Assembly (NCBI GenBank): GCA_019321725.1
Contig: CM033114.1
Location: 15,418,278-15,482,277 of the forward strand
Length of the DNA: 64,000 nucleotides
Direction: 5' to 3'
Source of the DNA: Paulownia fortunei
Taxonomy: Eukaryota > Streptophyta > Magnoliopsida > Lamiales > Paulowniaceae
The notes beneath the pieces were generated by a model, which was not told the origin of the DNA, made no database searches, and saw only the letters and a list, made by a program, of their open reading frames with translations. Below are positions 13,731 to 23,290 of the stretch, piece after piece (position 1 is the first letter of the stretch; every line of letters begins with the position of its first letter). Position numbers and translations under genes: made by a program.

Positions 13731-14640
13731 TCATCTCGGATCTAAAAATAAGTGCTTATCATGCCACATCATTGTGTGCTCTAAGAGTGTAGGTGATCCT
13801 TCCAGATAGGCAGGGCGAGGATAATTTGGAATAGCATCAAGGGCCTTTTGGACATCAATAAATGTATCCCCTATTACTACAAATGGTCTTCCAAACATGG
13901 TGAAGAGTAGAGCACAAGAATTGATCACCATTCCCAAGCATACTTAAGTCACCCTAGTAGGTCTTGCTTCATCTAGTGCATGCTTTCTGAAATTAAACAA
14001 TAAAACTAAATTAGTGCTTACATCTAGATCACATAATGTTATTTCACAAGTAGAGTTTCCAATTGAATGAGGGATAATGAAACTCCCTGAATTAGTAAGC
14101 ACTTGAGGTGGCTTCTCTTGCAAAATGGCATTGCACTTTTTAATAGTTTTGCACTCCTCCATTTATTGTTGTTGGATGGCTTTGCAATGCTCTTTTGGAT
14201 TGATTTTCGTATCATAGAAAAGTTTTCTTTATGTTTTTTAGCATTAATTTCAGTCACAAGCTATCCAATTTGATTTTCTATTGAATTCATTTGAGCTCCT
14301 AAACTTGAAGCTAGTTGCCCCAATTGAGTCTTAATGTTGTATATCTTTGCTTCATTCTTATTCAATCAGGCTCTTATTTGACCAATGACAGTGCTTAGCA
14401 AATCCTCCAATGATACCTTTTTCTCAACTCTGGTTTTCATAAATAAAGTGCTAGTGGATGCCATGAAATCCATTCCTTGAGAAGCTCCATTACAAGTCCA
14501 AGCTGCAAACTGGTTAGAAAGAAAAGAAATTTGCGCTGCTAATTGTGTAAATAGATCTACCTCAAGAACACTGGTAACTTTTTCATGGAAAACCTCTCGA
14601 AAGGCCATTGATAGCTATTAGTAGCCATCGCCTCAAGACT
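13731..14640 (-). pseudogene. Athila-like gag-protease remnant
   Basis: Four overlapping - strand frame pieces read as one degraded Gypsy polyprotein. 14366-14608 contains VSLEDLL followed by the usual linker. Next comes an IKTQLGQLASSLGAQ-like segment (about 14270-14365) of the kind found between gag and protease. The segment at 13944-14162 resembles the Athila/Tat retropepsin: PPQVLTNSGSF, then IPHSIGNS, then CDLDVSTNL where the active-site motif CDLGAS is expected, so the D-x-G is damaged. The last piece (13731-13937) has GRPFVVIGDTFIDV, similar to the protease flap and downstream region. Stops and frameshifts separate the pieces; RT, RNase H and integrase do not follow. Confidence 0.75.
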
Positions 14641-14775
14641 CCCAGTCTTATGCATACAAATACGTATAACCTAATGCAATGCAAAACATCATCAAAATAT
14701 AGATGAAAGTAAAAATCATCTAAACTAAAATCAAGACTAAGTCATAATAATATTGATGCAATTATGATAAAATAA

Positions 14776-14793
14776 TCCCTGGCAACGTCGCCA
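14776..14793 (-). other. Primer-binding site, tRNA-Asp type
   Basis: The - strand reads TGGCGACGTTGCCAGGGA. It differs at two positions from the complement of the 3' end of plant tRNA-Asp. It lies six bases inside the right LTR, where minus-strand DNA synthesis would start. Confidence 0.8.
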
Positions 14794-14799
14794 AAAACT

Positions 14800-16239
14800 T
14801 GTTCGTAAAATATATTGCAAATTGCAAGTGTACAGTGTCAAGTTTTAATACAACAATGAGTTGAGTATCGTATCCACAAGAATTATAATAAAAAATTACA
14901 ACAAGTATTGTAGTTCAAATAGTCCTAATTTTATCTAGAAAATCAAGTGATGATTGGTAAACAAAGTAGAACAAGATAAAAATTGTAAAGATAAGACTAG
15001 AGTTGTTAGAAGTAATACAACAAACACCTTATGAACAGAAAATTCTAAAAGAATGACTCACCTAATTATCACTTATGTTCTTCCTTCCAAAATATACTAA
15101 TTTAAGTCAACAACACATGTAAGTTAAGAATTCCTAAACTCATCAATTCCTTCTCTCGACTGTTGAATTCATTATGAGTTCTAATATAAATTTTGATATC
15201 TGTAAAAATTCAAGAGTAAATCTCTATAAAAGTTCAATGAATTCTTCTTTAAAACTTTAAAGGTTTCATAAGCTTCTCAACTCTATGATTCCTAGGTTGT
15301 GTTATCCTATGATCAAGTATAATCTTCCATCTCTCAAGTGTCGAATCTCGTACATCAAACAATCTCAATTAGTTATCAATTAATCAAGATGAAATACTAA
15401 ACAAGATAACACAAACAAGATGAATAACTTGAACTAATATTGTTTGGAATTCAAAACATAGGATCAAATAAGGTTATATCATCATCTAAAAAGAAAAGTT
15501 TAGTTCATCATGTATGAATATAACTTTAAGAAATACATAAGAAAGAATATGAAAATTATTCACCAATTTGTGAAGTGAGAGGAATGGTTAAAGCTCTCAT
15601 TGTTTTCAAGAATGGCTCTCTTTCTCTTCCAAGAATAACTCTCTATCCAGCAGCACCTTTCTGTCCAAGAATCACATCCCAGAATAACTTTCTATCTTTA
15701 GTGTATGTAGCCTATTTAAACCTATTTTTCACTACTTTCTAAGCCAAAATGACTTTTGGTGTCTTCATGAAAATTATAGCCCTATGTCTTAGCTTTCTAA
15801 AAGAACTTGAATCAACTAAATATGACATGTGGAGATAGTTATGCCTACAAAACCAAGATATATCATAGTAGAAAATTTGATATCAGTGCTGACTCTTGAA
15901 CTTAGTTTTTTCTCATTGAGATCGATAGAATTAGATTTTTTGGTAAACATAGAAGTTATATATATATATATATCTTAATTTCTACTGGTTTAAAAATTAA
16001 GTCAAAATGATATTTGAGCAAAGAGTTATGATTGAAATAAAAAAATTGTCACTAGTAGCACCACAATCCAGATTCTTCAACGTTTCAACCAAGTTTTTGG
16101 TTTATTTCTATTTTCTTCTCCTTCTGTAATTACCTACAAAATTTTAAACTAAATGCATAAAAAGTAATAAAAATACTTGAAAATAAACCAAATGTTAATC
16201 AAAAGATATATGAATTATTGGTATAAAACCAACCTATCA
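14800..16239 (-). repeat. Right (5') LTR of the Athila-like element
   Basis: It begins TGTTCGTAAAATATATTGC and ends CCAACCTATCA. It is the LTR next to the primer-binding site, so it is the 5' LTR of the - strand element. See the left LTR for shared blocks. Confidence 0.85.
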
Positions 16240-16690
16240 TAAAATTGCACTCAATCATGGTTCACAGTTGCATTCACCAAGATTGCGCCCCTTTGTCTTT
16301 CATTAACCTCCTATAATAGGGGCACTTACCATCCTTTAATTTTTGGCAACTATTTACTTTCAACTCCCAATAATTCAAAGGCTTACCTCAAATAGGTATT
16401 CCCCAACACTATTTTTTGTTATGACTTTGACTCTCTTTCTTATTTTTTTTTCTTCTTTTGTTTCATTACTACCCTAATCACCAATTTTTTGACAAAGATT
16501 CGACCATCGGGGAACCCGTTCTTAAAATCCCAAACAAAAAAAAGTCTACCTCTTCAGATCAACTACTTCTCTTCCTCTACCCGTATCTACTTCAGCTCTC
16601 CGAGCATAGCTGAATGCAAACTTTCAAGAAGAGACGAACTCTTCTCACTATGTAGAAGAGTTTGAATGACATAGCTCATCCCTTTACCTT

Positions 16691-18590
16691 GATAGCATAA
16701 GAAGGTTTAGGGAAAACTCAGGTATTCCTTTAAAATATAACATAATGGTACCCAAAGAACATGACTGCCCTCACCGTCCATCCCCTGGCTATCTATGCAT
16801 TTATGTAGCCTAGATGGAAGGCGGACTTAAGTTTTCTATACTCGAGTTGTACAAAAGTATCTCTACTTAGTTCGACATCCCTCTTAACTAATTTTTCCCT
16901 AAATCTTTTTGCTTAATAGATGGTTTTTCCATGCTCGTCCAATATTTAAGGGAAGAGCCCAATGTCGAGCTCATTCGTTTATACTTTCTCACCAAGACCC
17001 AAAATCCAAGCTTATTTTATTTCACAATGTGAAATGATGTGAAGTTCCTAGTTAGCAACCCCAGCTTGAATAAGGGTCAGAAAAAGGGCTACTTTTTCAT
17101 CTTCTGACCCACCTCTTGGGATTTCCAGCCAGAGGGATAACAACTCTACCACACCAGACCACATTTCACCCTAAAAATAGATCTTTCTTCCAAAAAGCTA
17201 TCCTCAAATTCCTCAACAGAAATGAGTATAACATGAAGGTACTGGTAGCATTTTGGCCCTTATCTACCACTTCTGCCTCAACCCTAAAACGTTTATCCTA
17301 CCTAAATCCTTAGTTATTCACTCCTCTAACCATCCCTGTCTTAAGATTTTTTCTCTTTTACTTATATTGTCATTCCTTATTGCAGATACCATAATGCATA
17401 AGGGAATAGCTGATTCCACTGCTACTGTTAAGGGAAAATAAAAGACTGAGTCGAGTCCTACTAGATTGACAAGACCCTGTCTTCTGGCCCATCTCAAAGG
17501 CCGCAACCACCAACAACCTCATAACCTCCTACTTGCAGTGCACATATTCATTCTCCACAAGCCCTTTCTCCTTTCTTGGGTAAACGACTAGCTCAGTTAG
17601 GAGGAAGTGCCACTATTTCCAGGGGATCTCAACCTCCATCCAAGATCTCTAGAGCTGCCGACCAAGCCCCTGTCTCAATTTTCTCTTCTAATGCTATATT
17701 TTTCGCCAACAGCTCAATTTTAGAAATGTCTGTTGGTGATCTTTGTGCTCAGTTCTTCTAATGTATAGGGTCGTCTATGGGCCAATAGATCCTAAAAGTT
17801 CTTATTTTCTCTCTCTTCAATTAGCTATAATCTTAGGGTTATTGATGTCCACCTAGAGAGTTGGTCCACCCAGCTCTTTATAGAGGAGAACGAGTAGTTG
17901 AAAATAGAGCTTGCTGACTTGCACCAATGATTTCAGTGAATACAAACCCAAGCTGGAAAATTAGAAATAGGACTCGAATTGGCTACTAGCAAATATGCCT
18001 CCTATGACCAAAAAAATCAAAGAGTTGGAAGTGGAGAAGAGTAAGATTGAAGGCCAAATGTTGGACGCCATCACTCACGCCTTGGTAGCCCAAGCTGAAG
18101 GCTATGGAGATAGCCACAAGAAAGGCTAAGAAGAGTGGTTGGCCTCTGTTGAGGGTAAGTGTATCTTATCCAGTATTAAGAGGAGCAAAAAGAAAAAAGG
18201 CTAAAGATAGGAGATTTCTTGGATCGCTTATCCATAGGGGCCCTATAATACCTTAATCATGGCTTTGCAAACTACAAGAGGTAAGCTTAAGAGCAGGGAT
18301 TTGTCAAGGTGCTAGATTTTCAAAAGACCATAGATACTGACCCCGAATTAAAAGGTTGGGAGGAGGGGGACTCTAGAAAAAAAGGCTGTTGATCCAGCTC
18401 TACCTGAAGAAGCTTCTCACAATGTATCAACTACTCTAGCTGAGACATTTGTAGCCCTGTCCCTCCTCCTCAACTGGCCATATATAATTGTGCATTCATA
18501 GATATGGTCCATGACTTAGAAAATGATGATGGAAATGATCAGGGCACTATTGAGGAACCCATCTAGGAAGCCAGTTATGGCATTAAATGG
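16691..18590 (+). pseudogene. Extra ORF on the opposite strand of the Tat-like element (PF04195-like)
   Basis: From 16691 one frame can be followed for more than 400 bases, broken only by single stop codons. Its wording resembles the 'putative gypsy type transposon' family (Pfam PF04195): RRFRENSGIPLKYN, VPKEHDC, SPGYLCIYV, GGLKFSI, then DGFSMLVQYLREEPNVELI, and LNKGQKKGYFFIF with SWDFQ. A basic/Ser-rich segment follows, then a Glu/Lys-rich coiled-coil-like part at about 17880-18150 (LKIELADL, LEIGLELATSKY, HALVAQAEGY). It lies between integrase and the 3' LTR of the outer element but on the other strand, the position reported for extra ORFs of Tat-lineage elements. Its function is unknown. 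Frameshifts accumulate after about 17130. Confidence 0.65.
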
Positions 18591-19047
18591 TGTAACCCCC
18601 TCTTTTTTTTTTCCAAGTAAATAAATTATCTTTCCAGCATAGTTTTTGCCATATTGTTTCTTTATCTCAACTAATAAGTAATTTCCAGACTAAATTAACT
18701 TGATCAAAAAATAAATTAATCTACAAAAACAATCAAGTAAACATAATCATTAGTTACTTAGCCCCATCTTAATTTGAGATAAGTTACAAAAAAATTAAGC
18801 AAATATTCGCATCATAAAATAAACTGAGCTAAGAGATTTATTTCTCTTTTTTCTTTTCTTGCACGAGAAGCATGCTTGCACCCCAGCTCTGGACTTGGGC
18901 TTGACAAGCTCATGCTCCAGATGTATTAGTCTCTTTTGTACTTGATCCATTCTATAATAGCATTTATGGCAAGTGTCCCATACTTGCATAGATTTTTGCC
19001 AACAAGAAAAGTATTTAAGGTATATAGGTTTTATTGAATATTTTGGA

Positions 19048-19610
19048 ACCAGGTGGGCTTTATTGCCCTTCCTGACCTGAAGATGTAGGACGTCGTGAGC
19101 TTTCTTAGGGTTTTTAGGACAGGGAGGCTTTATTGCCTTTCCCGACCCAAGGTAATCTACAAGATTTTTGAAATAGGGAGGCTTTATTGTCTTTTCTGAC
19201 CTAAGGTTATTCCAAAGGGTTTATTGAAGTAGAGAGGTTTTCTTGCCTTTCCTAACTTGAGGTTAATCCATAAGGTTTTGAATCTGGGAAGATTTATTGC
19301 ATTTCTTGACCTGAGGTTATTCCACAGGGTTTATGGGAACAGAGAGACTTTATTGCCTTTCCTAACTTAAAGTTAATCCACACAGTTTACTAAAGAAATG
19401 AGGCTTTATTGCCTTTCCTGACCTGATGTTAATCCATATGGATTTTAAAATACAGATGCTTTATTATCTTTCCTAATCGGAGGTTAATCCACAGGATTTA
19501 TTAAAGCAGGGTGGCTTTACTGTCTTTCCTTCCCTTAATTTAATCCACAGGGTTTTTAAAGTAAGGAGGCTTCATTGTCTTTCCCAACTTGAACTCCATC
19601 TACAAAGTAA
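19048..19610. repeat. Minisatellite, ~55-60 bp unit, about ten copies
   Basis: The core GGAGGCTTTATTGCCTTTCC followed by TGACCTGAGGTTAATCCAC recurs near 19053, 19123, 19176, 19232, 19290, 19345, 19396, 19454, 19509 and 19566. Unit spacing varies between about 53 and 70 bp, and units differ by many substitutions. It lies between the opposite-strand ORF and the integrase end of the outer Gypsy element, in what would be its 3' untranslated region. No coding frame runs through it. Confidence 0.9.
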
Positions 19611-19739
19611 CTTCAAAGCCAGTAATTATTGACCTCCATTTTATTCATAAACAAAAAGTAAATGACAATAAAATGTGTAAATACAAGCTAATCTACAAAC
19701 TAAACAATGTAGTTTATGTAAAAAAACTTCTTTAAGTGG

Positions 19740-20232
19740 TAGATGTTCCAAGTTTAAGATAGCTTCTGTCCATCCTGATCTTCCAAACTCATATGCCCTG
19801 CTTACTAACACTTTCATAATTTTGTAAGGTCCTTCTCAATTTACTTCCAACTTATCGGTCAATTTTAAGGCATCAGCCCGCCTCAGAACCAGATCTCCTA
19901 CCTGAAAGCTCCATTTCTATTTTTCAGACTGTGCCCTACTCATAGCATGCTCTTATATACCTCTATGCTCAAATAAGCCAGGTCATGCTTTTCTTTGATT
20001 AGATCTTGGGCTTCTTTCATCAACTCTTCATTTTAGGCTTTGTTATAGGTTTGGACTTAATAAGTTTCCAACTGAATCTTCATGGAACAACCTCGGCTCC
20101 ATACACTAAACTGAATGGAATTTTGCCCGTAGTGGTCTTGGGAGTTGTTCTATATCCCCATAGTATATAACCCAACTCATCAACCCGGCTACCCCCAGCT
20201 CTGTCCAACCTAGTCTTGATTTATTGTACAAT
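19740..20232 (-). pseudogene. Integrase C-terminal part of the outer Gypsy element
   Basis: The - strand reads KTRLDRAG, then DELGYILWGYRTTPKTTTGK with PFSLVYGAEVV, the highly conserved integrase C-terminal wording of plant Gypsy elements. Further on come GDLVLRRADALKLTDKLE and WEGPYKIMKVL-like words, the GPF/Y-type module that ends many Gypsy integrases. The upstream half of the same integrase is at 22253-22970. The hAT element at 20233-22244 separates them; with one copy of its 8-bp target removed, the frame continues, interrupted only by a stop. Confidence 0.85.
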
Positions 20233-22244
20233 TAGGGCTGTAAATGAACCAAGCCGCTCGCGAGCTATTCGGATCTCAGCTCGAAAAAAATTCATTCGAG
20301 ATCGATTGATAACTTTAACGAGCTGAGCTTGAGCTCGATTTTGAGCTCGAAAATATTATCGAGTCGAGCTCGAGCCTAGTAGTATTTGGCTTATTAGCTC
20401 GCGAGCCTGCTCGTTTATATGTTCGCGAGCCTATTCACGAGCTCGAACTCGAGCTCGGCTCGTTTTTTATGCTTGCGAGCCTATTCACGAGTTTGGCTTA
20501 TTTGATAAATTCACAAATATGTTTGCGAGCGACTCGTTTAGAAATTCGATAATAGGCTCGATAAAATTATAAAAATCTTAAACATAGTTTTCTAATGGAA
20601 TCGAACACAGTACTTTTGGAGAAAATGTGAAAACTCACACTACTAAGCCAACTACATTTTTATATAATCAAACATATTAAAATATTATTTAAGAACTAAC
20701 ATAATCAATAAATAAAATTTAATGCAAATTTTATAATGGTATATTTAGAATAATTAATTGAAAAATTAAATATAACTAAGATAATTCATAATATAAGAAT
20801 ACAAATTTAGAATAATTAATAAAATTAGGCTAATCAAATAAAACCAACTCTTATTATGATTTATGAAATATTTAGAGTATGACCTACTTAAAAATAATAA
20901 ATTTCTTACATTTAAAAATTTTAAAAATAAGAATATAAATAATGAATAATAAATTTAGATTAATTAATGCAAATCTTATAATGGTATATTTAGAATAATT
21001 AATTAACTAATTATATATAATCAAAATAATTCATAAAAGAAGAATATAAATTTAGAATAATTAATAAAATTAGGTTAATCAAATAAAACCAACTCTTAGT
21101 ATGATTTAGGAAACATCTACAGTATGACCTATTTGAAATTAATAAATTTTTCTAAATTTAGAATTATAAGTTCATTTTAATTTAACAAAATATACGTGTC
21201 TTCGAATTCATGTCATTCAACGATATTTTTTTATTCTTTTTTGTATTATATCCAAATAAAATTCGAATCACAAATTATTATGAATGCTGAATAATACCCG
21301 CACACGTTTTTTTATTATGCTCTTAAGAGGTGATTAGTATATAAAAATAAAATTATATGGAATAGAAATGAATTTGGGAATACTTAATAAATTTGCTGCA
21401 TTTAAAATATTTAACAATAAGAATATAAATAGAGAATAATAAATTTAAAGTAATTAAGAAAAAATTCAATTCTAAATTCTAAGATGATAAACTATAATAT
21501 TCAACCAAAAAATTTATATACTACCTACACTTTACATTATTTAAAAAACAATCAAGTTAATAATAATAAACTTAGTATAATAAACAAAATTTAATAATAT
21601 ATTATAGAACCATGATTTAGAATAATTAAATAAAAAATAAAATTCAAACTTAAGATAATAAATAAAAATTAAAATAAAAGAAGAATAAAAATATAAAATT
21701 ATAAAATAAAAACTAATCAAATATCATACTTTAAGATAACACATTTAGATTAAATTAGTTAGAAGATTAGATAGTTGTTTTGTTTAACATTTAAAAATAT
21801 AAAAATATAAATATGTAATAGTATATTTAGTCTAATCAACTAAAATTTAATTCTAAATCTTAGGATGGTAAACTATAATAAATTAAAATTTTATATATTA
21901 ATTATATTTAATATAATTCATAAACTAAGAATTTCAATTAATAATAATAAACAAAGATTAAAATATAAAATAAAATGTGTTGTTTTCTATTTTTTGAAAT
22001 GAAATGTGTTTATCGATCTCGAGCTCGATTGTATGCTTAACGAGCTTGGATTCGAACTCGATTTTATGCTTAACGAGCTGTGCTCGAACTAAGTTCAAAC
22101 CATTCGTGAGTTTAATAATTTTCAAACAAACGAGCTCGAGTTTAATTATAAAAGCTCGAATCGAGCTCGAGCCTATAAAAATTTCAAACTAGCCGAGCTC
22201 AAGCTTTTTCCTGTTCGGCTCGATTCGGTTCGATTACGGCCCTA
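20233..22244 (+). mobile_element. hAT-type element, copy 1 (non-autonomous)
   Basis: The left end is TAGGGCTGTAAATGAACC and the right end, read on the - strand, is TAGGGCCGTAATCGAACC. The element is flanked by 8-bp duplications TGTACAAT (20225-20232) and TGTATAAT (22245-22252), one mismatch. TIR start and 8-bp TSD point to the hAT superfamily. About 250 bp at each end are filled with GAGCTCGA/CGAGCTCG-type words, while the ~1.5 kb middle is extremely AT-rich. A 245-bp tandem duplication starts at 20721 and 20966. No transposase could be recognised. Orientation is arbitrary; copy 2 (43161-45192) is inverted relative to this one. Confidence 0.85.
20598..20650 (-). promoter_or_regulatory. tRNA-like A box/B box pair inside hAT copy 1
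   Basis: On the - strand there is TGGCTTAGTAGTG, a good match to the tRNA A box, and 53 bp from its start to the end of GTGTTCGATTCC, a near-perfect B box. That is the spacing found in tRNA genes. No convincing cloverleaf could be folded. It may be a relic of a tRNA-derived SINE or an internal pol III promoter, or chance. Confidence 0.35.
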
Positions 22245-22252
22245 TGTATAAT

Positions 22253-23290
22253 TATGTGGTTTATTACTTCAACCTGCCTATTGGCTTGAGGATAGGCTAC
22301 TGAGGTTAAATGTTGGCTAATCTTCATCTCCTTGCACCAGACATATATTTTTTGCTCCTGGAAATTAAGTACTATTATATAAGATCAAGTCTCTAAGAAC
22401 CTAATATCTACATACTATATTCTTCCAAAGAAACTTCATAATTTCAGCCTCAATAACTTTTGCTGACGACTCAGCCTCGACCCATTTGCTAAAATAGTAG
22501 ACTATCTCTTAGAGGAATTTTCTCTTTCCAGTGGCCATAGAAAATGGTTCCACTATATCTATTCCCTATTTAGCAAAAGGACAAGGTCATTACAAAATAG
22601 AGCTAAAAGTATATAAGTATATAAGGGCACACTTCTAGCAATTTTCATAGTAGGTTAAAAGTATCCCGTCTGGAAGGTCTTACGAAATAGAGCTCGGTTG
22701 CCTCCATGATCCCCAAAACTTTCTTTGTATACATATCAAAGTACATAAGCTCATTCTTCCAGTGAGAAGTACCTTAAATACGGGGGTGAGAAGGATCGTT
22801 TATAAAGTAAGTCTTCTATCATAAAGAAATGGGCAACCTCACCTACAACCTCACTACTTCTCTCTCATCTTTCGACAATGTACCCCTCTATAAATATGTA
22901 AGGATTACAACCCTCAAGTTCTCTTTCTCATCCATTGTGCTAATCTCAACTTCTATGGTGCTTCACTAAGCTATTAAAAATGATTTTTAAATTTTTGTAA
23001 TCTACCACCGAACTAGCCATCCTTGAAAAGTAATTTACTTTTGCATTTTTAGCTCGATCTATTTGATGGAATTGTATTTTCTTAATGTGCCCTGTTTTTA
23101 ACAGCTTTTGCACCTCAGGTTGTATGATTTTATCCTTTTCAGGTCTAAATATCTTTTTTTCTGCTTAACTGGCCTATATTTTGGATCAACATTAAGGTGG
23201 TGCATAGCCACTATAGGACTTATCCCTACCGAGTCCCTTGCCAACCAGGCTAAAACATCCCCATATTCTGCCCTAAGAATTGGACCAACA
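22253..23290 (-). pseudogene. RT start and integrase of the outer Gypsy element, RT core and RNase H deleted
   Basis: Read on the - strand from 23290: LARDSVGISP, then HLNVDPKYRPVKQKKR, which is the beginning of a Gypsy reverse transcriptase. Soon after about 23090 this gives way to MDEKENLRVVILTYL and RGTLSKDEREK (about 22960-22850), typical of the linker before the integrase zinc domain. So the RT catalytic part and RNase H are gone. The zinc domain (KCALIY-like) is followed by the integrase core: PFAK, GIDIVEPFSMATGKRKFL, FSKWVEAES, and finally HLTSVAYPQANRQVEV (about 22270-22310), which carries the catalytic Glu region. Many stops are present. Confidence 0.85.

Larger units (their letters stand above)
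7859..16239 (-). mobile_element. Athila-like Ty3/Gypsy element, gutted, inside the outer element
   Basis: Two LTRs (7859-9465 and 14800-16239) in the same orientation bracket an internal region. Next to the right LTR, at 14776-14793, lies a primer-binding site complementary to the 3' end of tRNA-Asp, on the - strand. That orientation and PBS are typical of the Athila lineage. Internally only a gag-protease remnant (13731-14640) and a T-rich non-coding stretch remain; RT, RNase H and integrase are absent. A solo LTR (9617-12099) has landed inside it. I do not see matching 5-bp duplications outside 7859 and 16239, so one edge may be deleted or rearranged. Confidence 0.75.

Noticed and set aside
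19048..19610. CRISPR-like array
   Set aside because: Units are diverged along their whole length with no conserved repeat/unique spacer structure; the window is plant nuclear DNA.
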